In this document: positions 44,462 through 54,424 of the stretch, in pieces
Position numbering within the stretch: the stretch's first letter is position 1
How the letters are laid out: every line of letters begins with the position of its first letter
Source of the DNA: Cryptomeria japonica
Lineage: Eukaryota > Streptophyta > Pinopsida > Cupressales > Cupressaceae
Direction of reading: 5' to 3'
NCBI RefSeq assembly: GCF_030272615.1
Contig: NC_081406.1
Location: forward strand, 144,498,091-144,562,090
DNA: 64,000 bases
Notes under the pieces: model-generated
The model's database searches: none
What the model was told of the DNA's origin: nothing
The model's input: only the letters and a program-made list of their open reading frames with translations
Program-made: the position numbers and the translations under genes

Positions 44462-45253
44462 GCATCTGGCATCCCACTGAAAGCGGATGTTCTTATGTAG
44501 CAGGTGTGTGAATGGGTGACACTTATCAGCCAATTGTGCAATGAATCTTCGGATGGATTGAAGTCGTCCTTGTAATGTCCTTAGCTGACTGATATTCTTT
44601 GGAGGTGGCATGTACATGATTGCCTTAACCTTTGTTGGGTCGACCTCAATACCTTTGCTTGAGATAATGTATCCTAGAAGCTTCCTGGAGGTCACTCCAA
44701 AGACACATTTCTTTGGGTTGAGTCGAACATGGTATTGTTCCAGTCTATCAAAGATTTTATCTAAGATGTGGAGATGTCCTTCTCTGGTAAGTGATTTTGT
44801 TAGTAAGTCATCCACATAATCTTCCATCATAGTATGCATCATGTCATGGAAAATGGTGGTCATTGCTCTTTGATAGGTCGCTCCGGCATTCTTTAGACCA
44901 AAAGGCATTACATTCCAGTAGTATGTGCCCCATGGACAGGTGAAGGTTGTCTTATGTTGATCTTCTGGTGCAATCTTTATCTAATTGTATCCTGAAAAGC
45001 CATCCATGAGTGAAAGCATGGCATGTCCTGCTGTCAAATCCACTATGATGTCGATATTTGGTAGGGGGAAGTCATCCTTAGGACATGCCTTATTCAGATC
45101 TCTGAAGTCAGTACAAATGCGGATGCCCCCTTTTGGTTTGCCGACAGGCACAATGTTGGAGATCCATTCTGCATAATCAATTGGCCTAATGAAACCAACA
45201 TCTAGGAGTTTCTTGAGTTTTGTTTTGACTAGCACTGCAATCTGGGGATGCAT
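44462..45253 (-). pseudogene. Tat reverse transcriptase
   Basis: 45253-44981 gives LKKLLDVGFIRPIDYAEWIS, GGIRICTDFRDLNKACPKDD and SLMDGFSGYN (first catalytic Asp). A single TAG at 44981 in place of a Gln codon interrupts it. 44908 onward gives MPFGLKNAGATYQRAM and the catalytic EDYVDDLL at 44822-44800. One further TAG lies at 45266, upstream of the RT start. Confidence 0.9.
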
Positions 45254-46559
45254 CTTACAAAGCTTCTACTTGACAGGTTTGGCTCCTTCTGCTACGGTGA
45301 GGTGATGCATGACTAAATTAGGATCAAGCCCGGGCATGTCTGCATATGACCATGCAAAGTTGATCTGACGTTGTTGAAAGAACTCTATAAATTTAGGTTG
45401 TTCCTCTGAAGTGAGAAGAGATGCCAGATGTATGATATGAGGATTTTCAGAAGTCCCCAAATTGTATTCTTTGGTTTCCTCGATGAGAACCGTTGATCGT
45501 TCCTGTTGTACATTAGCAGGGAGAATGTCAAACCCTTCATCCTCGGGCGCCTCAAAGAGGTTTTCACCGTTGGATACGCTCTTTCTTTTTACTTTTGTGG
45601 GATCAAACAGTGCCACAATGTGGTTTTCACTGGAAGATCCATGTTTTATTGTTATATTTTTGCAGGTGAAAGGTTTGGCATTCACCCCGAAGTATGCTGC
45701 GCTATTAAGTTCAATGGCGAATCCAGCTTTGTGATCCCCGCTTGGTATATTATCCCTTAATTCCAAAAAGTCAATGATGGCCTCATCGTTTTGGAAGAAG
45801 TCAAGGCATGGGGGATTTGGTTGGTTCCATTCGATGAGTTCAGGGTGAATAATGGGCATGACTTCATCGATTAGGTTAAGTGTGTTAGATGTATCAGTGA
45901 GGGTTAATACGTTATGGTGAAGGTCGTTGATGGTACTCTCCCTGTCAGAATCAGGCATAGGATGAGACGTAGGGTCTGTGGAAGATGTCTCCAGCTCAGG
46001 AACCCAAGTGGTCTTTATCTGTGCTTCTCCATAAACAGGGATGTCTTTGCGTGGTGGAGGTGGTGATGTGTCTTCCTCATCTAAAGTATTAAGCTGTACC
46101 GAATCAAATTCCCACTCATGTGAGTCAGTCTCTGAGTCACTTTCCAGCATCCGATTACTATACCATACTGGGACGTCTTTTGCGTTAAACACCGTAAGTG
46201 TGATTGATTGATGTACCTTTGTAGTGATTGGTGTTGTAGGAAGTTTGATGGGGATAAAGGAATCTGATATGGGGAGTAGTGCTAATATTGACTCAGTGGC
46301 TTCTGCTAGAACTACTGGTGGCATAGATGCTGCTGCGGGTTCTGATACAGTTGCTACTACTAATGGTACTATTGATGGGATTGTTGTTGTGGATGGGATT
46401 ACTAGCTTGCTTGGTGGGATGATTGGTATTGTAGATGGTGGTATTGGGGTTGTGAGCCTCGATGGGGCAGTTGGGATGGTGCTTGAGGCTACTTTAATGA
46501 TAAAAGGTGTCCTTTTTGCAATAGGCTGACATTATGGTTTGCTGGGTTTTCTTTTGAAT

Positions 46560-46715
46560 CTGAGTTTGGGAAAGATTTCTTTCTCAAAGCCTAGGCCTAT
46601 ATTACCTTTGGGCTTTAATTCTGGCAACAGAGGTTCATGTCGTCCTTGTTTACAATATCCCAAAGCACTCTGACCATCATATCCCATTCATTGCATAATG
46701 AGGAGACCTTTACCA
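46560..46715 (-). pseudogene. G-patch domain within the Tat polyprotein
   Basis: In frame between protease and RT: GKGLLIMQ, a stop, then MGYDGQSALGYCKQGRHEP and, after a short gap, GNIGLGF. This follows the G-patch pattern (hydrophobic pair, MG.., G..LG....G...P, final GLG). G-patches bind RNA or RNA helicases. Some retroviruses and plant Ty3-type elements carry one after the protease. The stop falls at the conserved Lys of KMG. Confidence 0.7.
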
Positions 46716-46879
46716 TACTGATCGGTAGGAAGTTTAACTTGCGGTATATCAGTGGTGATGGGATCTTTGTAGATCCATTCCGCTAGGTCCTCATCTTGGG
46801 TTTCTTCCTCTTGACTCTTTCCAAGGATGAAAGGCGTCAAAGCACATGCTGATGTGATCAGTGATTGCTGGAGTACCTA

Positions 46880-47677
46880 CTATGGTTTACCATGTGTTAT
46901 AGGGGAAGTGGGCATCTGTCCTACACAAAAGAGTTGACTCAAGTTGTATTCCCCAGGACCTTCCTCTGCTACTTTCATCTTAAGCTTTTCTTGCTTGGGT
47001 ATAGTGGTGTTTGAACTGGCAAGAGAAGTGGGACTTATATATGATGTGGAGGAAATGGCTTCTCTATTATTAGGAACAGTAATCTCTAGTTGATGGCTGA
47101 TATTATGGCAAAATGCAAAGGGATTTGCATCGCCCAAGATTGTGATCTCTACACCGTTATGTGGGAACTTGATACATTGATGGTAGGTAGATGGAACAGC
47201 TTGCATGGCATGTATCCAAGGTCTCCCTAACAATAGATTGTATGGTAGAGGAAGGTCTAGAACCTGACAGATAATGTGCTTTACCACAGGGCCCACTCGG
47301 ATTGGCAGTACCACGGCTCCTTTGGATGAACGCTCTGCATCGTCATAGGCTTTGATTGTGATCTTCTTACGAGGATCCACTGATTCTATGGCATATCCCA
47401 ATGCTATGACCAACTGTAGGGTACAAATATTCAGGCCTGCTCCATTATCGATCAAGACTCGCTTGATCCTATGTTGATTAATAAATCCTTCAATGTGGAT
47501 TGAGGCGTTATGAGGTTGCTGGAAGGAAGAGTTGTCACTTTCGGAAAAAATGAGACAAGGTGATGACATTAGACTTCCAACCATGGCTTGAAATTGATCT
47601 GTATTCAGGTTTGCAGGGACTGACGCCTCTTGGAGTGCTTGATCCAAGATAGTTTTATGAGATGGTGATAGACTCAA
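46880..47677 (-). pseudogene. Tat aspartic protease
   Basis: A 265-residue open stretch. Its catalytic motif is RVLIDNGAGLNI, with the Asp at about residue 77 (near 47449). The DNG form, in place of DSG or DTG, is usual in plant Tat elements. The second half keeps YNLLLGRPWIHAM, the ILGRPWI flap-side motif. This segment is itself uninterrupted. Confidence 0.85.
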
Positions 47678-48029
47678 AATCTCTAAAATGGATATAAGCG
47701 CAAGCGTTTTGTCTAATTATTCCACAAGATTGTACTGCTTTGGGATGGAGGTGGTACCTTGTGGAGCTGCTTTGATGGTGACTTTGCCACGACGTGTAAC
47801 AACATTGCAATTTGAGTTGGGATTTTTGAAGGTTATATTTGCAACTTGTTCATTGGCATCATACAGATGATTTACAATGTAATTATATGCAACCTGTGTA
47901 TAATCAGTGGTATCAGTACCTCACCTAGAAGTGGAAGGACCCTTTTGATCTTGTGATGGAAGTGGATTTTTGAACATCAGATGATCATTATTGGTTGTTT
48001 TTGGGTCATGTCCTTCAATTTCAATTTCT

Positions 48030-49501
48030 CCTCGGTCTATAAGATCCTGGATGAGATCTTTCAATCGGTGACAATTACTTGTCTTGTGTCCTCTTCCTTG
48101 ATGGAATTCACAGTGTTCAGTATCTCTCCACCATGTCGGTTTGACCTAAGGCTCATAGTTCGATAGTTTAGGTAGAGTGACCAAATTTTGAGAAATGAGT
48201 TGTCGCAAGACAGTTTTAATGGGTTCCCCTAAGGGAGTGTATGTGCGTTTCTGTTTTTGCTAACGAGGTCTTGGTTCATCGTGAGATGTGATGTGACCTT
48301 GATTGGAAGGAACATTTGTTTTATTCTAAGGTGGAGGATTTTGTCCTGCAAACCGAACCACAGGTTGTGCATTTTGGACAGTCCGAGCATCCACAACCCC
48401 ATCGTTGACAATATTCTTGTTTTTGTTCCAGAAGCTTGGTTTATCACTATTGAAGCGTGGGCGAGGACCATCTTTTGGTTCATTAAAGATTTTGATGATT
48501 CCTTTCTTGATGAGTGCCCGTTCACATTTCAAACCCTTGGTGATCATATCATTAAAAGAGTCTATGTCTTTGACATCCAGGTGAAATTCCATTTCTTCGT
48601 TTAAGTTGGAAATGAATATTTCCACTAGTTCTCATTCAGGTAACTGAAGAGAACGTCTGCAAGACATTTGGCACCATCATTGCAGGAATACTGAGAATAG
48701 TTCACCTGGTTTTCGTTTGGTGTTGCACAGATCAGCCATGGTGATGTCGCGTTCAATGTTATGAGAGTAATGAGTGAGGAATTTTTGGATGAGTTCCTCA
48801 AATGTTCGAATGCCACCCGGTAGTCGGGAAAACCATGATGTGGTTGTTCCTCCCAAGCTTTGGGGAAAAAGGCGCATTAGGTATGTGTCTTCATATGCCA
48901 CTTCAAGACAAGCAGAATGAAATTCTTTGACATGATCACGGGGATCTCCCTTTCCTCTATATTTTTCAAATTTGGGTGTTTCGAACCCGCATGGAAAGGG
49001 TGGCATATAAAGATTCCTATCAAAAGGATAGGGACAGATGTCATTGAGTGAGAATTGGTTAGTCTTGACACCACTACGAAGTTGTTGGGCAAGATTCTCG
49101 ACTTGTTGCCGCAACATCTCCATTTCATTTAGAGGAGGAGGTGGTGGGTTACCTCGAGGAATGTTATATCTGATGGGATCTCTACCTCTTTCCTCTTCAT
49201 GGCGACTTTGTCTTTCTGATGCTTGTCTTAATTAGGCAAGATCAAAGTCAGAGGGGAGTTTTTCTCCTTCTTGAGCAAGTTTTAAGAAGTGAGCATCCGC
49301 ATTGCTCCTAAGTATTTCGTCAAAAAGTATGTTGAAGAGAGGGTTATGCTGGGCCGTTTCTATTGTTGCAGGAGTAGGAGTACTTGGGTTGTCATCATTT
49401 GCATTTCCTCCAAGTGCTTCTTGAAATTCATTGAGATTTTCTTCTTCTTCTTCCTCAATTTTTATTTCTCGTTGTTGTGACTGTGATCGGGTTTGAGCCA
49501 T
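48030..49501 (-). pseudogene. Gag region of the Tat polyprotein
   Basis: 49501-49232: Gln/Glu-rich N-terminus. 49123-48677: retrotransposon gag domain (FETPKFEKYRGKGDPRDHVK, then YLMRLFPQSLGGTTTSWFSR and THYSHNIERDITMADL). 48625-48326: gag C-terminus (EMEFHLDVKDIDSFNDMI, then KGLKCERALIKKG). Near 48110 EHCEFHQGRGHKTSNCHRLK is the Cys/His cluster that Tat elements carry in place of a standard zinc knuckle. Confidence 0.85.
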
Positions 49502-52286
49502 TTTGCTTGCAAGTTTTTTTTTGAATTTGATTGAAGATGATGATGATGAGTTGTTGATGAAATGAAAGATTGATGGTTGGTGATTTGTGTCGTATGTAGA
49601 TCTCTAGCACTTTAAGGTAGATGTAACCAAAATTTCTTCTTTGAATTGCTTGCTTGTTTGATAAGTTTGGATGTGATAAGGTGTAGAGAAATCTGAGATG
49701 TGTTATAGATTTAACTACCTAGTAATGAGAGGATTCACTCATGAGCTAGTTTTAACCTGCATAGATGTGTCTCTTAGGATGAGCTTATCCTAGATGTAGA
49801 AACAATCTAAAAAGTGATGTGATGTGTTTGATTCAAGCAATATCTAAAAGAGAATTTTGGGACAAGAACCTCTTAATGTTTTGAGAGTTGGAACAGATTG
49901 ATGATGATGAAGTGATGTAAGATGATGGATAAAAATGTTTTCAACTTCAATAAAAACATTGTGTCACAAATGGGACAAACTCTATCTCTTCTCTTTCGGG
50001 TGTTGGTGGTATTTCTCGAGCAGTGTTGTATGTGATACAGACGTTTGGGAAAAAGTTGGGATTAATCTTTCCTCCTTGGTTTTTGTGATAACTCAGAGCT
50101 CTATATTGCATAAAAGCTTTGCGGTTCAATGATTCTGAATCAAATTCGTTTGTTTTGCCTTGAAGGTAGAGACACATGCGATGCAAAAAGACTCTATGTG
50201 AGACAAAGATTTGTCTATTTATATAGAAGAACTTCCTTCTTTTGATCAAAGCCTTTGAGCTTAATGGTCTTCTTTTCAAGTTGATATTCTAATGACGCTT
50301 CTTCTTTTGCAAGATGTGAAGAATGGTCATAAAATTTGACTCTTTGTTGTTTGCACTTTGTTTTTGATATTTTGGTTGTTTTGAGAAATGTTTGGTTGGA
50401 TGAATACTTTGTTTTTGGAAGTGATTTTCTGATTTTTCTTTGACAAGAAAACAAAGCAAGCACACAAACACAAGAATGTTGCCTAAAAAGGCACAAATGA
50501 GTATGGGTCTAGATCAACCCAATCCTTGGACTTCTTATGGCCCTTTCTTTAGATGTATTTTAAGGTGTATTTCCAAAGCCTGAAGTCGGCTCAATTTGTA
50601 CTAGGTCTTTAAAACGAACACACTTCAAACATTTTTTATCCCTAAGGTCAAATGGCCAGTTGTGATAAATTTAGCCCACATCTTGATATTTCTTCGACTT
50701 TGGTACTACATACCTTATGAATCCCATCGTGGCAGGTAAGGATGTGATATACTAAGTCTTGCGTGAGCATAACGAATAGATGATCCCTATGATGGGGGAG
50801 TCACCACTTTTATCAAGCCACAAGTGACTTTTCAAAAAGCTATGTTTCTACTCAAGGAAATATGTATGGTGAGTATCTTGGGAGCAAAACCATCTATGCT
50901 CTTGCACTAAATTATATCGCAAATATCCTCAATCAATAGAACGGGTGGGCTACTACTTAAAGGTGTTTAGTCATGTTCGATGTTTTTGGACATAAGTTCA
51001 TTTTGCAGTGACTCACTTAAGAGCCTTGTAACTGGTGGTGGGGCCCATTTGTCCTTTCGGCCAGTTACACTGTAGGAACAGCTATACCCAAGGCTACAGC
51101 TTTCGCTCTCACTTGATTTCTATAGCGGCTCGAAGGATTTACCGCTCGAGGTCGTTCCCAAGAGTATCGTTCCCTTGGCAGGCCTCTCTTAAAAAGATAA
51201 AATGTGAGTGTTACTAACACTTTTCTCTTGCACCTAGGACCACGAAAGCCAAGGGAGAGGATAGTGTGTGTTAGAGGTAGGACCACTCGACTGACTTTTT
51301 GCACAAGTGTGCCAAGCATGAAAGACACTTGTTCTTTTTAATCCATCATTGCAATGTGATCTAATTATTTGGAGATGTTGCTCCAACAGTCATGGTGTTC
51401 TTTTTAACTTCAAAAGAAATGTGTTTTGTAATCTAGAATTCGGAAATCCTGGTCAACTTAATGAAAGCACGTTTGCTTGAAGTAAAATTTGTTTGCAAAA
51501 TCAAAACAAGTGGATTGTTCTTTTTACTTCCCCAAAAATTGAAGTGTGGATTGTGATTTTTAAGTTTTGATGCAAGAAAGAAAATTTGTCTTGTTGATTT
51601 TAAGCACCAAAACAAAATGTATCCCTAACTTGCAATGAAAGCAAAATTTGAAGTTGTTGTTCTTTTTACCTTGCAATAAAGAAAGATGAATTTTCTTTTA
51701 AGCACCAAAAACAAGTTTGAGGTTCATTTTATGCACTCCAAAATAAAATGTGAGGTTTATTTTAACTTGTGCAAGAAGGAAAAATGGATTCTTTTTAACC
51801 AACTTTTGTTGAAAGAAAGTAAAAAAAAGAGACTTTAAGACATCTAAACTAACTCCTTCCCCTGCACAAAAAGATTAGAACTTGCATAAAAGACAATTCA
51901 TTAGAAAAATCCGCATGTTTTGGTGGGCTTCTACAAGCCTAAAATTTTTGGTTTTTGGTTACAAGGAATTTTCGTACAACTCTCTATTACAATAGCGCTA
52001 GTCTGTGTTTGAACAGAAGTGCTATTTAACACAAAAGTGCTGAAAGAACAGGAATGACAGAGAGGCAAAAGCGCTAAAAGTTTATCAATAACGCCAGAAG
52101 AACGACCAATGCGCTAAAACGGTTTCAAAAGTGCTGAAATTTGGACAATAGCACTATTGTAAGAACAATAGCGCTAAAAACATGGGTGTCGGTAGCGCTA
52201 GAACGTGTTCAATAGCGCCAAAGCGCAACCTGTGTGACACTTTCAACAGTCAGACATGTTAGTTTGCCAAAAACAATGATATTTTG
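49502..52286 (-). other. Gypsy leader between primer site and gag
   Basis: 2.8 kb without an intact gene. Tat elements often carry an extra ORF here, but I see only short broken frames (for example 50215-50496). It contains a cluster of AGCGCT-type motifs (51991-52230) next to the primer site and a series of TTCTTTTTAAC-type motifs (51330-51800). Confidence 0.6.
51991..52230. repeat. Cluster of about 11 AGCGCTA-like motifs
   Basis: Variants AATAGCGCTA, AAGTGCTGAA, AAAGCGCTAAAA, AACGCCAGAA, AATGCGCTAAAA, AATAGCACTA, AATAGCGCTAAAA, GGTAGCGCTAGAA and AATAGCGCCAAAG follow each other at about 20-25 bp. The core AGCGCT is a palindrome, so each could form a small self-pairing loop. Confidence 0.8.
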
Positions 52287-52312
52287 GTGTTCGATTCACA
52301 TCGGGTTCACCA
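52287..52312 (-). other. Primer binding site of the Gypsy element (tRNA-Trp)
   Basis: On the plus strand GTGTTCGATTCACATCGGG followed by TTCACCA is, as I recall it, the 3' end of plant tRNA-Trp(CCA) with CCA added and one change (A for G). It lies 5 bases from the LTR end (CA at 52319-52318). The long match supports tRNA-Trp over other tRNAs. Confidence 0.75.
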
Positions 52313-52317
52313 AACGA

Positions 52318-53700
52318 TGCCCTCCTAAATGGACAAGGTTAGTCAATGATAAACAACACAAAAGACACAAGAAAATCGTTAGTGTTAGTCAATCAAAAAC
52401 TAATCTAAAAAGACATACCAAGAGAGACACTAAAAACATGCTAATATATCTAACTAAAGAAACAAAGATAATGAGACATCTCCAAATGCCTCTTAGCATG
52501 GTCTTAGCTCCTTCTCCCTTGTTCCTCTCCTCTCCAAGTTCCAAAATAGTGTAGCTCTCAGCAGTTTTTTGCACTATGGATGCTTATGGAGGATTGAGAT
52601 TGTAGTATTGTGCTCCAAATGTGAAATGAAAAGCTAATACTATGCTATTGATACTAAAAATGATTTATTTTATCCAAAATGACAATACATGAGTTTGCTA
52701 TGCTAAATGCTCTCTTAAAATGTCTATAGCTTAAATGCATACAAGTTTTCAGGATCTGAATTATGAAGAAATGAGCTCTATTTATAGGAAAAATGGAGCA
52801 ATGGATGGTTGAGATTGAGTAATCTCAACAAGGGTCAAGATTGAATGATTTCAAATCCATGTGAGGGGTTTCAACCCAATCCCATGATGACAAGTGTCAA
52901 TGTGAGATAGGTTGAGAGGAGAGGGAATAAGCATTAAATGCTTGACATGACCTTGGGAGTTAAAGTCAAGGTTGGTTGAATGAATAAACTCTTTATTTAA
53001 AGAATAAAGCTTTTATCCAATGGATAAACTCTTGTGCAAATGTGAAATGGATGAATATGGTCAAAACAATAAATGTTTGGGGAGACAAGTTTGAAATAAC
53101 CATAAATGGTTATGTAAGAGCCATAAATGGTCATGTAAGAGCCATTAGTGGTCTTGGAAGACTTTGGGGGTTAATTTGTTGAACACACAAAGCATTAAAT
53201 GATTTTCAAAGACTTTTGAAGTCTTTGAGAAGTGACTCCATTTTGCTTAGGAATGTGACAATAATTAGGGGATGGATTAGGCTATTTAGGAAGGGGTTAG
53301 AAGAATCTAGAAGGGGATTAGATTTTGCAAGTGGATTTGGTGGGTGAGGAAAAATAGGATTTTATTAAAATAGAAATTCATTTATTTCAATAAATGTGTG
53401 CAAGTTGTATTTGTAGGAAAATGCAAGTGGGGGGTGGATAATGATTTAAATAAATGTTAATTTATTTAAAAGAAGAAAAAGGGGGATTTAATTAAATAAA
53501 TTGATTTTATTTATTTAATTGAATGGAATTTGATTTAATGAATTAATTAAAATAAATTGAATAATTTATTTAATTAATAGAAGAATGTTTGGAGATGAAT
53601 TAATTAAATATTTATTTAATTAACTGATGGCTAGTGGATTTTTAATCAAATAAATACAAAATATTCATTTAATTAAAATGGACAGATTTGTGTGACTACA
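52318..53700 (-). repeat. 5' LTR of the Gypsy element
   Basis: 1,383 bp, from TGTAGTCA (53700) to CA (52318) next to the primer site. The U3 is rich in TTAATTAAATAAAT motifs. The TATA box is at 52776-52788. Only the 660-bp outer part has a partner at 39086-39745. Confidence 0.8.
52776..52788 (-). promoter_or_regulatory. TATA box of the Gypsy 5' LTR
   Basis: CCTATAAATAGAGC on the minus strand is a near-consensus plant TATA box, about 910 bp into the LTR, with a leader downstream. Confidence 0.7.
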
Positions 53701-54160
53701 GATATTGATTAGGTCGGATGTGTTGGTGACAAAAGAAGTACAAGTGGTGGAGCATTTTTATTGAGAGCCAAATTGGTCTCTTAGTTGAGTAAGAAAAAAG
53801 ATTCAGTATCATTATCTACTACAAGGGCAGAATACATTGTAGTAGCATCTTGTTACACTCAAGTCACGTAGATGAAACGAACTTTAAAAGGTATCAAGGT
53901 AATGTATGATGAATCAATTCTTATTTTTTGTGATAATACATGTGTTATTAACAATTCAAAGAATCCAATTATGCATTCAAAGACTAAACATATTGCAATC
54001 CGATATCATTTCTAAGAGAGAAGGTTGTTAAGAAAGAAGTCGGGTTGGATTACGTACCTACTAAAGAACAGATTACATATATCTCTACTAAGGCATTGGC
54101 AAAGAATACCTTTGAATATTTTTGACATAAGTTGGGGGTCATTTCCCCTCCCTTTTAAAA
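53701..54160 (+). pseudogene. Copia RNase H of the big Copia
   Basis: The plus frame reads DID.VGCVGDKRSTSGGAFL, then LSKKKDSVSLSTTRAEYIVV, SCYTQVT, FCDNTCVINNSKNPIMHSK and KHIAIRYHF. The order and motifs are those of Copia RNase H (D..W.G, A/TRAEY, CDN.S/C, KHI). Stops stand exactly at three conserved Trp positions (TGG to TAG). The first residues adjoin the Gypsy LTR. A frameshift near 54015 precedes the C-terminal part. Confidence 0.85.
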
Positions 54161-54411
54161 CTAGACGCGTTCAAAGAGTGCATCCGTCCAGGGAGAGCTC
54201 TAGAGTTCATCTCTTGCTCCTAGATTGATGCAATGGCTTCTCTCAGGGGGAGAAATGAGTATTACAAGTATTAGTACTAATTTGTTAGGGAGGGAGAGAG
54301 TTTAGCAAAGTACCCTTTGTCCTTAATGTTAAAGAAGGAGAGATACACATTTGAGAGAGAGATCAGTTGCTAGTTCAGTGCTCTTTGTTGTTGGTGGTGT
54401 TTCCATCAATG

Positions 54412-54424
54412 ACAAAAGGGGAAT
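54412..54424 (+). other. Polypurine tract of the big Copia
   Basis: ACAAAAGGGGAAT lies directly before the LTR start TGTTGAAAAC at 54425. Confidence 0.75.

Larger units (their letters stand above)
42194..49501 (-). pseudogene. Gag-pol polyprotein of the Tat Gypsy element (2,435 codons)
   Basis: One minus-strand frame runs from ATG 49501 (MAQTRSQSQQ) to the natural stop TAA 42194-42196. All recognised domains lie in this single frame with no net frameshift, but more than ten internal stops interrupt it (for example 49232, 48677, 46880, 45266, 44981, 42464). Domain order: gag N-terminus, retrotransposon gag domain, zinc-finger-like C..H..H..C, aspartic protease, G-patch, RT, degenerate RNase H, second RNase H, integrase. 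Products would form particles, cut the polyprotein, copy RNA to DNA and insert it. This copy cannot, because of the stops. Confidence 0.9.
39086..53700 (-). mobile_element. Tat-type Gypsy element, 14.6 kb, 3' LTR truncated
   Basis: Minus-strand order: 5' LTR (53700-52318), tRNA-Trp primer site, 2.8 kb leader, gag-pol (49501-42194), 2.4 kb post-pol region, polypurine tract (39746-39758) and a 3' LTR of which only the first 660 bp remain (39745-39086). The presence of both a Ty3-type and a second RNase H before integrase, the DNGAG-type protease and the long flanking non-coding regions place it in the Tat group. The two LTR copies differ at about nine of 660 positions by eye, so it is younger than its neighbours. 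No target duplication is present (AATGA against GATAT). Confidence 0.9.

Noticed and set aside
48257-48604. 115-codon plus-strand ORF and similar plus frames in 45462-49480
   Set aside because: They are antisense shadows of the Gypsy gag-pol frame, which carries the recognised domains.
39086-53700. Reading 39086-39745 and 53041-53700 as complete 660-bp LTRs
   Set aside because: The TATA box, primer site and CA end put the true 5' LTR end at 52318. The 660-bp left copy is a truncation.
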